Below, one piece after another: positions 1 through 5,815 of a stretch of 10,927 nt of DNA (positions within the stretch are counted from its first letter, which is position 1; each line of letters starts with the position of its first letter). The stretch covers positions 1 to 10,927 of the forward strand of contig DKAS01000161.1 in the NCBI GenBank assembly GCA_002448875.1, written 5' to 3'. Below the pieces are notes generated by a model. That model saw only the letters and a program-made list of their open reading frames with translations. It had not been told where the DNA came from and made no database searches. This stretch comes from Proteobacteria bacterium UBA6920. GTDB taxonomy: Bacteria > Pseudomonadota > Gammaproteobacteria > SG8-11. The translations under genes were made by a program, and so were the position numbers.

Positions 1-275
1 TCGCCGATCACCACGCCCATGCCATGATCGATGAAGAAACGCCGGCCGATGACCGCCCCGGGATGAATTTCGATACCGGTCAACCAGCGGGCCAGCATCG
101 CCAGAAAGCGCGCCGGCCACTTCAAGCCGGCGCGCCACAAACGGTGATTGACCCGATGCGCAAGTACGGCATGCACCCCGGGATAGGTGGTGACGACTTC
201 AAAGAGATTGCGTGCCGCCGGATCCCTGTCGAAAACACACCTGATATCGTCTTTGATATAGCCGAACATAGCCAT
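1..275 (-). CDS. cysE: Serine O-acetyltransferase, N-terminal part (runs off the left edge)
   Basis: The first 91 codons are present. The enzyme transfers acetyl from acetyl-CoA to L-serine, giving O-acetylserine, the first step of cysteine synthesis in the cytoplasm. The N-terminus is the short bacterial type ([20 protein letters not shown]), rich in helix. The left-handed beta-helix starts at about residue 68 with [10 protein letters not shown] (69-78), a hexapeptide-repeat pattern, followed by [11 protein letters not shown] (81-91). This carries the conserved Asp-His pair (D83, H84), His84 being the expected catalytic base. The start is ATG at 275, with GAGCGAG just upstream; an in-frame ATG at 269 is a possible alternative. 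The gene lies 94 bp downstream of trmJ on the same strand, a common gammaproteobacterial arrangement, so the two may be co-transcribed. The C-terminal half lies outside the window. Confidence 0.93.
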   Translation of the reverse strand, partial: MAMFGYIKDDIRCVFDRDPAARNLFEVVTTYPGVHAVLAHRVNHRLWRAGLKWPARFLAMLARWLTGIEIHPGAVIGRRFFIDHGMGVVIG

Positions 276-369
276 GAAGCTCGCTCAATTTGGTTGGAAA
301 ACCTGAATATCAGTCATCCGGCGACGCTGCCCGCCAGAGCGGATCGCCAGCACCCGGCGGCGGGCGGGC

Positions 370-1092
370 TCACGGCGCCCGGCCCGTCTTCTTCTGCACT
401 GAAGTAAGGATGCCGCGCAATATATTCAACTCCATCTTATCAGGACGCAGGCGGTTGAACATGCGCTTTAGTCGGCGGTACAGCTGTTTGGGGTTTTGCG
501 GATCATAGAATTCGACATCGGCCAGCACCCGCATCAGGTGCTCGTAAAACAAAGCCATCTCCCCCGCCGTGGCGTAATCCTCGGCATCTGGCGGACCCGG
601 ACTCGCGGCGGCCTGTGCCATCCGGCATTCATAGGCCAGCACCTGGACGGCACTGGCGATGTTCAGCGAGGAAAAATCGGCATTGGCTTCAATGTGGACC
701 AGGTAGTGACAATGCTCCAGTTCCTGATTGGTCAGGCCGGTGCGCTCCCGGCCGAACAACAACGCCGACCGCATGTGCGGTGGCTGCCGGGCAATCATTT
801 CTCCGCACTGCCGGGCGTTGATCTGCGGCCAGGCAATGGTGCGCAAGCGGGCACTGGCACCAAACACCAGGGCGCAATCGGCCAGCGCCTGCGGCAGCGT
901 ATCGACGCAGCGGGCCGAGTCCAGAATATCGTCGGCGCCGGCGGCGCGCGCCGTGGCATCGGCATGGGGAAAGTGGTCGGGAGCGACCAGGCACAGGTGC
1001 CGCAAACCCATGGTCTTCATCGCCCGGGCGGTGGCTCCGATGTTGCCCGGATGGGACGGATTGACCAGAACGATTTGGATGTCTTGCAACAT
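370..1092 (-). CDS. trmJ: tRNA (cytidine/uridine-32-2'-O)-methyltransferase TrmJ, SPOUT family
   Basis: A 240-residue protein of normal family length. TrmJ uses S-adenosylmethionine to methylate the ribose 2'-OH of nucleotide 32 in the anticodon loop of several tRNAs. The SPOUT (SpoU) signatures are all visible: motif 1 NPSHPGNIGATARAMKTMGL (11-30) with the Asn and Arg expected in the active site, motif 2 LLFGRERTGL (111-120), and motif 3 SSLNIASAVQVLAYE (141-155), which form the trefoil-knot cofactor site. The C-terminal extension, about 170-240, contains the basic RRLKRMFNRLRPDKME stretch typical of TrmJ rather than TrmL. The start is ATG at 1092 with AGGAT about 8 bases upstream. The gene is divergent from suhB and upstream of cysE. 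The older name for this family is 'RNA methyltransferase YfhQ'. Confidence 0.93.
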   Translation of the reverse strand: MLQDIQIVLVNPSHPGNIGATARAMKTMGLRHLCLVAPDHFPHADATARAAGADDILDSARCVDTLPQALADCALVFGASARLRTIAWPQINARQCGEMIARQPPHMRSALLFGRERTGLTNQELEHCHYLVHIEANADFSSLNIASAVQVLAYECRMAQAAASPGPPDAEDYATAGEMALFYEHLMRVLADVEFYDPQNPKQLYRRLKRMFNRLRPDKMELNILRGILTSVQKKTGRAP

Positions 1093-1299
1093 GGGGGACT
1101 ATCCTGGCTGGGACCGGCAATGACTCTGCCCGGGCCGACAGGAGGGTCGGGTAATCGCGGCAGTACCCCGCCATCTTAACAAAAATCCCACCGCTCTTCG
1201 CCCACCACGGCCGGTCCGGTCCCCCCCGTGCAGAGCAGCGCCCCGCCGCAGTGCCCACACTCCACAGGTGCTTATGAGACTGCACTTGCCTGTCCCGCC

Positions 1300-1330
1300 G
1301 CCGCCCCCGGGGTACAGGCCCGGGGGCGGC
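1300..1330. repeat. 12-bp perfect inverted repeat (GC hairpin)
   Basis: The arms GCCGCCCCCGGG (1300-1311) and CCCGGGGGCGGC (1319-1330) are perfect complements around a 7-base loop. No T tract follows on either strand, so it is not a classical intrinsic terminator. It lies upstream of the suhB -10 and upstream of trmJ, between divergent promoters. Confidence 0.6.
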
Positions 1331-1390
1331 GTACAGCCGTCAGACTGGCCGGAAACCCGGCCACGGCGCCCCCTTTCCCGGCGCCACTCC

Positions 1391-1399
1391 TGCTACAAT
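1391..1399 (+). promoter_or_regulatory. suhB promoter, extended -10
   Basis: TGCTACAAT is an extended -10 (TGN followed by TACAAT, 5 of 6 matches to TATAAT). No good -35 is found 16-18 bp upstream, which extended -10 promoters tolerate. The predicted start near 1406 gives a leader of about 48 bases before the suhB ATG. Confidence 0.5.
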
Positions 1400-1453
1400 A
1401 CGCCCTCGCGTTCGGGGGTCCGGACGTTGCAGGCAGCCCCGCAGGAAAAATAT

Positions 1454-2248
1454 ATGCACCCACTATTGAATATCGCCACCCGTGCCGCCCGTAACGCCGG
1501 CAAGATCATCGTGCGTTCGATGCAAAAGCTCGACACCCTGGAAATAAGCAGCAAAGCCAACAACGACTACGTCAGCGAGGTGGATAAGCAGGCGGAGCAG
1601 GCCATCATCGAGACCATACGCAAGGCGTATCCCGACCACGGCATCCTGGCGGAAGAAAGCGGCATGCAGGCCGGCAACGAATACCAGTGGATCATTGACC
1701 CCCTGGACGGCACCACCAACTATCTGCATGGCTTTCCCCAGTTTGCCGTATCCATCGCCGTCAAGCACAAGGACCGTCTGGCCCATGGCGTGGTCTACGA
1801 TCCGCTGAAGGAAGAACTATTCGGCGCCAGTCGCGGCGAAGGCGCGCAGCTCAACGGCAAGCGCATCCGCGTCAGCAAACGGCCGGGCCTTGATGGCGCG
1901 TTGCTGGGCACGGGTTTTCCCTTTCGCGAACAGCAGCACCTGGAAACCTATCTGAAAACCCTGGGCACTCTGATCGCACAGACGGCCGGGGTGCGCCGCG
2001 CGGGCTCGGCGGCTCTGGACCTGGCTTACGTCGCCGCCGGCCGCATGGACGGGTTCTGGGAACTGGGACTGCATCCCTGGGACATGGCGGCCGGCGTTGT
2101 GTTGATACAGGAGGCCGGCGGTCTGGTCAGCGACTTCGGCGGCGACAATCTCTATCTGGAAAAAGGCCACATCGTCACCGGCAACCCGAAGGTGTTCAAA
2201 GCCATGCTGCAGGCCATACGGCCGCATCTGCCGCCCAGCCTGCTGTGA
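1454..2248 (+). CDS. suhB: Inositol-1-monophosphatase family protein SuhB
   Basis: A 264-residue protein of normal length. It is a Mg-dependent phosphatase acting on inositol-1-phosphate and related phosphates; in Escherichia coli SuhB is also part of the rRNA transcription antitermination complex. Metal and active-site motifs are intact: GILAEESG (63-70, metal ligand E67), DPLDGT (82-87, ligands D82 and D85) and HPWDMAAG (207-214, D210). The start is ATG at 1454, preceded by AGGA at 1443-1446, and MHPLLNIATRAAR is the usual SuhB N-terminus. The frame is open further upstream, but that part has no ribosome site and does not resemble the family. It is transcribed divergently from trmJ and converges on the Sel1 gene 12 bp downstream. 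Confidence 0.93.
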   Translation: MHPLLNIATRAARNAGKIIVRSMQKLDTLEISSKANNDYVSEVDKQAEQAIIETIRKAYPDHGILAEESGMQAGNEYQWIIDPLDGTTNYLHGFPQFAVSIAVKHKDRLAHGVVYDPLKEELFGASRGEGAQLNGKRIRVSKRPGLDGALLGTGFPFREQQHLETYLKTLGTLIAQTAGVRRAGSAALDLAYVAAGRMDGFWELGLHPWDMAAGVVLIQEAGGLVSDFGGDNLYLEKGHIVTGNPKVFKAMLQAIRPHLPPSLL

Positions 2249-2251
2249 ACA

Positions 2252-2270
2252 CGGCGCCGCTCAGGCGCCG
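2252..2270. terminator. Small hairpin between the convergent suhB and Sel1 genes
   Basis: CGGCGCC (2252-2258) and GGCGCCG (2264-2270) form a 7-bp stem around GCTCA, which includes the Sel1-protein stop codon. No U tract follows, so a role in ending transcription is only suggested by its position between two gene ends. Confidence 0.3.
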
Positions 2271-2596
2271 GAAGTCAGATCGGGCCGCTGCTTCATCTCT
2301 TCCCAGCGGGTCAGGGCTTCTTCGGCTTTCTTGAAGCCGGACTTGGCCGACTTGCTGATCCAGTTCCTGGCTTCGGTCTCATTCTGCGCCGTACCGTGCC
2401 CGAAAAAATGCATCATGCCGATTTGAAACTGGGCGCAACCATCGCCTTTTTTCGCCAGGGCGGTAAAGGTCGACAGGGCTTTTTTCGCATCACCGCTCAT
2501 GTACTGGTTCAGACCATCAATGCAATCCGCGGCATTGACCGCCGTGCTGCACAACCACAGACCCAGACCGGTCAACAGCAGTTTACCTGTATTCAT
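2261..2596 (-). CDS. Exported Sel1-repeat (TPR-like) protein, 111 residues
   Basis: A small periplasmic protein. Residues 1-22 are a Sec signal peptide (MNTGKLLLTGLGLWLCSTAVNA, cleavage likely before ADC). The mature part shows Sel1-like repeats. The clearest is CAQFQIGMMHFFGHGTAQNE (54-73) followed by TEARNWISKSAKSGFKKAEE, matching the pattern AxxxLGxxYxxGxGVxxDxxxAxxWxxxAAxxG. A degenerate half repeat (about 29-53) precedes it. Two cysteines (25 and 54) could form a disulfide. Sel1 repeats are usually protein-binding scaffolds; the partner is unknown. The start at 2596 is chosen because GGGGGGAAG lies upstream and a signal peptide follows. The longer frame to 2686 adds an Arg-rich stretch unlike a protein N-terminus. 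Confidence 0.8.
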   Translation of the reverse strand: MNTGKLLLTGLGLWLCSTAVNAADCIDGLNQYMSGDAKKALSTFTALAKKGDGCAQFQIGMMHFFGHGTAQNETEARNWISKSAKSGFKKAEEALTRWEEMKQRPDLTSGA

Positions 2597-2700
2597 GTCA
2601 GTAACTTCCCCCCGCACGATGATAACGGGCATGCACCCTGCCCGGTCGCCATAATGACGCCAATGGCGCAGCCTACGCCGCCGCAAACGCGGCAGCGCAT

Positions 2701-2730
2701 ACTTTAAGAGAATCGGGGTTCTGGTTTCAA
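2701..2730 (-). promoter_or_regulatory. Promoter candidate for the Sel1 gene
   Basis: On the minus strand there is a -35 TTGAAA (2730-2725, 5 of 6 matches), an 18-bp spacer and a -10 TAAAGT (2706-2701, 4 of 6 matches). The predicted start near 2694 leaves a leader of about 98 bases. The rest of 2597-2859 holds only this promoter and the hairpin at 2751-2794. Confidence 0.4.
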
Positions 2731-2750
2731 TGGAAAGTTACAATGCATCC

Positions 2751-2794
2751 CCGCCCGCGGTCGCCGGTCGGTAATGACCGGCGACCGCGGGCGG
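2751..2794. terminator. Perfect 19-bp hairpin downstream of petC
   Basis: The arms at 2751-2769 and 2776-2794 are fully complementary over 19 bp around the loop GGTAAT. They lie 66 bp past the petC stop, so the structure could end the petABC transcript or protect its 3' end. No U tract follows on the minus strand; on the plus strand AAATTAAG follows. It is therefore not a textbook intrinsic terminator and may act as an RNA stabiliser or rho-dependent stop. Confidence 0.55.
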
Positions 2795-2859
2795 AAATTA
2801 AGTGCCTTATTAATTTACTTTAAGAAAGGCAGAGCTGGACGGTAAGCGGCGACCCGCGG

Positions 2860-3504
2860 TCAATGCACGTCGGACCAGATACGGCGCTTCATCAACCAGA
2901 ACAACAGGGTGATGATGAACAGATAAATCAGTACGTAGACGCCCATGCCGCGCCGTTCGGCGGCGTTGGGGTCGGCCGCCCATTCAAGAAACGCGGCGAC
3001 TTTGCGCATGGATTCCTGAAATTCCTTTTTCTGCGCCGGATCGGTCATGGACGCCACGCCCAGCACGTCCGGCATGCGGATATTGGGAAAAAGGTGGTTA
3101 TCCACGGTGCCATCGGGACGCTGATAAAAACTGTTGAACAGCGTGTATACGTACCGGCCACCGCCCTTGCGCGCCTTGGCTATCAAGGACAGATCCGGCG
3201 GTACGACGCCGTAGGTTTCCTTGAGCATGTCCGGTGGCGACATGGCGGCGATGGTGGCGGTCACTTCCAGCTGCCCGCGCAAGCCGTCGACCTCCGCCTG
3301 GGTAAAACCCACCTCCAGCAGATCACGGTATTTCAGATAATGCAGACTGTGGCAGCCGGCGCAAACATTGAGCACCACGTCCGCCCCCTGCCTGAGGGTG
3401 GCAGTATCATGCTGTAACTCCACGTCCAGCAGCGGCGGCGTCTCCGATGCCAGCGCCGTCAGCGAAATCAGCAACCCACCGGTCAAAGATATAATTTTCT
3501 TCAT
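2860..3504 (-). CDS. petC: Cytochrome c1 of the bc1 complex
   Basis: The haem-c subunit of ubiquinol:cytochrome c reductase, carrying electrons from the Rieske centre to soluble cytochrome c in the periplasm. Residues 1-19 are a Sec signal peptide. The haem attachment site is CAGCH (48-52, axial His52), and the distal ligand is probably Met144 in NIRMPD. The conserved PPDLS (102-106) and KGGGRYVYTLFNSFY (113-127) segments are present. A C-terminal membrane helix (about 188-205, GVYVLIYLFIITLLFWLM) anchors it, followed by KRR. At 214 residues it is on the short side for the family, with no sign of frameshift. The start ATG at 3504 overlaps the petB stop by four bases (ATGA), indicating translational coupling. 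It is the last gene of petABC. Confidence 0.95.
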   Translation of the reverse strand: MKKIISLTGGLLISLTALASETPPLLDVELQHDTATLRQGADVVLNVCAGCHSLHYLKYRDLLEVGFTQAEVDGLRGQLEVTATIAAMSPPDMLKETYGVVPPDLSLIAKARKGGGRYVYTLFNSFYQRPDGTVDNHLFPNIRMPDVLGVASMTDPAQKKEFQESMRKVAAFLEWAADPNAAERRGMGVYVLIYLFIITLLFWLMKRRIWSDVH

Positions 3505-4775
3505 TCTTCACCCTGCCTGCGCTCGGTTTTGCGGCGATCCATGCTGCGTTTCCGCCGGTCGGACTCCTTCTCCCCCGCGATCATGGCCATTACTTCCTGC
3601 GGCAAGCCACGCACGAATAACCAGGCCTCCTCCCGCTTGGAAATGATGGGCAACACCATGAACAGCGAAAAATAGATGATGGTGGCGATACGTCCCACCA
3701 GCGCCATTTCATCGGTGGCCGGCTGGGCGCCGACATAAGTCAGCACCGACAGATCGACCACGAACGCCCAGAACATGGCCCGGTAAAACGGCCGGTAACG
3801 CGACCCGCCGGGTATCTGGCTGCGGTCCAGGTAGGGCATGGCGGCGAACACCAGGATTGACAGGGTCATCGCCACCACCCCGCCGAGCATGTCGGGAATG
3901 GCGCGCAAAATGGCGTAGAACGGCAGGAAGTACCATTCAGGGGTGATATGCGGTGGCGTTTTCAGGGGATCCGCCGGAATATTATTGTCGGGCTCAATGA
4001 AGAAATCCGGATAGAAAAACACGAAGCCGCAGAATATCAGCAGGAAAATCCCCAGGCCAAACAGATCCTTGAAGGTGAAATAGGGATGCAGGGAAATATT
4101 GTCCTCATCCTTCAGGTTGATGCCGGAAGGATTGCTGCTGCGCACGAAGTGCAGCGCCACCAGATGCAGTCCGACAATGCCGAAAATCAGAAAGGGAAAG
4201 AAAAAATGCAGGACGAAAAACCGGTTCAAGGTCGCGTCGCCGACGACGAAATCGCCGCGCAGCCAAACCACCACCTGGTCGCCGATAAACGGCGTGGCGC
4301 GGAACAGATTGGTGATAACCTGCGCTCCCCAGTAGGACATCTGCCCCCAGGGCAGCAGATATCCCATGAACGCAGTCGCCATCAGCGTCAACAGCAATAC
4401 CTGGCCGCTCCACCACATCAATTCGCGTGGCGCGCGAAACGAGCCGTAGTACAGTGTGCGTGCCATGTGGATATAGATGACGACAAAGAAAGCCGACGCG
4501 CCGGTCGAATGCATATAGCGCAGCAGCCAGCCGTAGTTCACATCGCGCATGATGTGCTCGATGGAAGCAAAGGCCAGTTGGGCATCAGGCTTATAATGCA
4601 TGGCCAGAAACACACCGCTGACCACCTGCAGCACCAGGACGAAGCCGGCGAGAAAGCCGAAATTCCACCAATAGCTCAGATTGCGCGGAACCTTGTACTC
4701 GGTAAGCTCATGCTTGAAAAAAGCGGTGAAAGGAAACCGGCGGTCTATCCATTGTACTACGGGATGCTTGCTCAT
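3501..4775 (-). CDS. petB: Cytochrome b of the bc1 complex
   Basis: The membrane subunit, 424 residues, that oxidises ubiquinol and recycles quinone, pumping protons by the Q cycle. The four haem-b ligands sit in two pairs 14 residues apart: H89 and H103, H190 and H204. The Qo-site motif PEWY is at 279-282. About eight hydrophobic helices are visible, as in the undivided bc1-type cytochrome b (not the split b6/subunit IV form). The C-terminal tail, about 401-424, is strikingly charged (GEKESDRRKRSMDRRKTERR). The start is ATG at 4775, preceded by GGGGAGG (4786-4780). An alternative TTG at 4790 would overlap the petA stop and place the ribosome site inside the gene, so it is rejected. The gene follows petA directly and overlaps petC by four bases. 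Confidence 0.96.
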   Translation of the reverse strand: MSKHPVVQWIDRRFPFTAFFKHELTEYKVPRNLSYWWNFGFLAGFVLVLQVVSGVFLAMHYKPDAQLAFASIEHIMRDVNYGWLLRYMHSTGASAFFVVIYIHMARTLYYGSFRAPRELMWWSGQVLLLTLMATAFMGYLLPWGQMSYWGAQVITNLFRATPFIGDQVVVWLRGDFVVGDATLNRFFVLHFFFPFLIFGIVGLHLVALHFVRSSNPSGINLKDEDNISLHPYFTFKDLFGLGIFLLIFCGFVFFYPDFFIEPDNNIPADPLKTPPHITPEWYFLPFYAILRAIPDMLGGVVAMTLSILVFAAMPYLDRSQIPGGSRYRPFYRAMFWAFVVDLSVLTYVGAQPATDEMALVGRIATIIYFSLFMVLPIISKREEAWLFVRGLPQEVMAMIAGEKESDRRKRSMDRRKTERRQGEE

Positions 4776-4778
4776 GGT

Positions 4779-4786
4779 TCCTCCCC
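4779..4786 (-). promoter_or_regulatory. petB ribosome binding site
   Basis: AGGGGAGG-type sequence on the minus strand, in the 11-bp gap between the petA stop and the petB ATG. It decides the petB start at 4775 rather than the in-frame TTG at 4790. Confidence 0.75.
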
Positions 4787-5299
4787 TCAAGCCTTGCCGA
4801 TGATGATCTTATCATCGGCGATGAACTGGTAGGGGGGAAGCTCGAGATTGCGCGGCGCCGGCCCCTTGAGAATGCGTCCCGACAGATCGTATTGACTGCC
4901 GTGGCAGGGGCAGGTCCAGCCCTCAGCCGTACGGTTGGGCACGCAGCCGAGGTGGGTACAGACGCCGACGATCACCAGCCATTCGGGTCGCAGCACGCGT
5001 TCCCCATCAGGTTGCGGATCCTTGCCCCCCGGGGAATTATTCATGGAGCGAATCTGGCTCTCCGTGCGATGCACGATGAATACGGGCTTGCCCTGCCAGG
5101 AAACGGTTTTCGCGTCGCCCTGGGCAATGGCGCCGAGGCTGACCTCGGTGGTTGCCTTGGACAATACGTCGGTGGCGGGATTCATGCTGCTGATCAGTGG
5201 CCAACAGCTCGCGGCCACACCGGCGCCGCCGACTACTGCGGTGGCTTTCCCCAGAAAATCACGACGTTGGGGATCTTGCACTTTGTCATCGTCAGACAT
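4787..5299 (-). CDS. petA: Rieske iron-sulfur subunit of the bc1 complex
   Basis: The 2Fe-2S protein that takes the first electron from ubiquinol and passes it to cytochrome c1. The N-terminus has a twin-arginine motif (RRDFLGKA, 12-19) followed by a hydrophobic segment (20-37) that is retained as the membrane anchor. The cluster boxes are intact: CTHLGC (114-119) and CPCHGSQYD (130-138). Ligands are expected to be C114, H116, C130 and H133, with a C119-C132 disulfide. S135 and Y137 are the residues that raise redox potential in quinol-oxidising Rieske proteins. At 170 residues it is somewhat compact for proteobacterial PetA. The start is ATG at 5299 with GAGAG upstream. It is the first gene of petABC; the operon promoter must lie in the large gap to the kinase gene. 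Confidence 0.96.
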   Translation of the reverse strand: MSDDDKVQDPQRRDFLGKATAVVGGAGVAASCWPLISSMNPATDVLSKATTEVSLGAIAQGDAKTVSWQGKPVFIVHRTESQIRSMNNSPGGKDPQPDGERVLRPEWLVIVGVCTHLGCVPNRTAEGWTCPCHGSQYDLSGRILKGPAPRNLELPPYQFIADDKIIIGKA

Positions 5300-5406
5300 A
5301 TCGCTCTCTCAGTTAAGGTATTGCGTAGCCGATGAACTCGGCCCATGTCTCTTACCTGCAAACACCAGGCCGTAAAAAGGCCGCAAATATATCAGTATTA
5401 TTCGTA

Positions 5407-5426
5407 TATTAAAATATTATTTAATA
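5407..5426. repeat. AT-rich interrupted palindrome upstream of petA
   Basis: TATTAAA (5407-5413) and TTTAATA (5420-5426) are perfect complements around ATATTA. This 20-bp symmetric, all-AT site could be an operator or a DNA-bending site for the petABC promoter. No specific regulator is recognised. Confidence 0.4.
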
Positions 5427-5442
5427 CAAATGTTTTTTAGCC

Positions 5443-5465
5443 CGTCGTAATAAAACTTTATGACG
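5443..5465. repeat. Inverted repeat upstream of petA
   Basis: CGTCGTAA (5443-5450) and TTATGACG (5458-5465) pair over 8 bp, with one G-U wobble, around a 7-base loop. It lies between the possible petA promoter and petA, so it would be in the petA leader RNA. Confidence 0.35.
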
Positions 5466-5490
5466 CACTAACACCATGAGCCAATTGCTA

Positions 5491-5518
5491 AATATAGTTA
5501 GCTCCGATGATTCGTAAA
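5491..5518 (-). promoter_or_regulatory. Possible petABC promoter
   Basis: On the minus strand there is a TTTACG -35 (5518-5513, 4 of 6 matches), a 16-bp spacer and a TATATT -10 (5496-5491, 5 of 6 matches). The start would be near 5484, giving a long leader of about 185 bases. The AT-rich DNA nearer petA offers other, weaker -10-like sequences, so this assignment is tentative. Confidence 0.3.
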
Positions 5519-5578
5519 TACCGAATTCGGCCTATGCCTAGGGTATTGATATTGAAAACACTCATTCCGACTGCAACC

Positions 5579-5735
5579 GCCTTCCCCTCCCAAAAGGAGA
5601 TAGGTGAGACGATCCGGCTGGCCGGTCTCACGTCCAGTTTCCTTAGCGGATAAATGTGTTTTTAGGGTATAGTTAGTACCTCGGGCTGTCGCGGACAGGG
5701 CGCGCAGGCCCCTCACACCCGGGAGGGGGTGAGGC
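5579..5735 (+). ncRNA. Possible structured RNA region, class unknown
   Basis: The segment begins with GCCTTCCCCTCCC (5579-5591) and ends with GGGAGGGGGTGAGGC (5721-5735). These pair over 13 base pairs with two single-base bulges and one G-U. Inside are GTGAGAC...GTCTCAC arms (5604-5610 and 5625-5631). Competing local hairpins exist at both ends: CTCC-CAAAA-GGAG on the left, and CCTCAC...GTGAGG (5711-5716 with 5729-5734) on the right. I recognise no known RNA family. Either strand could be transcribed. It could equally be clustered operator DNA. Confidence 0.25.
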
Positions 5736-5780
5736 GTGCCTCAATAAAGGTAGCACCCGAAAAGAAGAGCGTAATAAGAA

Positions 5781-5808
5781 TACACAACCCTACAGAATCT
5801 TTTACAAT
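5781..5808 (+). promoter_or_regulatory. Kinase gene promoter directly at the start codon
   Basis: A -35-like TACACA (5781-5786, 4 of 6 matches), a 16-bp spacer and a -10 TACAAT (5803-5808, 5 of 6 matches). Transcription would begin at about 5815-5816, which is the kinase ATG itself. The mRNA would then be leaderless, agreeing with the lack of a Shine-Dalgarno. Confidence 0.45.
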
Positions 5809-5815
5809 TTGACGC

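Larger units (their letters stand above)
1093..1453. promoter_or_regulatory. Divergent trmJ/suhB intergenic region
   Basis: This 361-bp stretch contains no convincing gene. For suhB it holds an extended -10 box (1391-1399). For trmJ, the minus strand of 1173-1181 reads TGTTAAGAT, an extended -10-like element with a poor -35, placing a transcript start near 1166. Between them lies a strong GC hairpin at 1300-1330. Reading frames entering from the suhB side lack a ribosome site and are rich in Pro and Arg, as expected of non-coding GC-rich DNA. Confidence 0.5.
5300..5815. other. 516-bp divergent intergenic region between petA and the kinase gene
   Basis: I see no credible gene here. The petA-proximal half (about 5385-5465) is very AT-rich, in contrast with the GC-rich genome. 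It holds an interrupted palindrome (5407-5426) and a hairpin (5443-5465). The middle holds a possible petA promoter (5491-5518), the palindrome CCGAATTCGG (5521-5530) and one of two TATAGTTAG copies. The kinase-proximal part (about 5579-5735) is GC-rich with several local hairpins whose outer arms can also pair with each other. The kinase promoter sits at the right end. The size and complexity suggest several regulatory sites or an unannotated RNA. Confidence 0.5.

Noticed and set aside
1268..1453. Upstream extension of suhB
   Set aside because: Pro/Arg-rich translation unlike SuhB, whereas ATG 1454 has AGGA at the right distance and the expected N-terminus; the extension also spans the predicted promoter.
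3948..4832. 294-codon plus-strand open frame over petB
   Set aside because: Antisense shadow of a certain cytochrome b gene; Gln/His-rich with no start signals.
5476..5517. 13-codon plus-strand mini-frame (MSQLLNIVSSDDS) as a leader peptide
   Set aside because: No Shine-Dalgarno, no tandem regulatory codons and no downstream attenuator attached to it.
5498..5716. 72-codon minus-strand open frame in the petA-kinase gap
   Set aside because: Starts with GTG, no ribosome site, composition unlike a protein, and it crosses several inverted repeats.
5570..5740. Known RNA (6S, SRP RNA, cyclic-di-GMP riboswitch) in the petA-kinase gap
   Set aside because: None of the conserved core sequences of these families could be seen; only generic pairing is visible.
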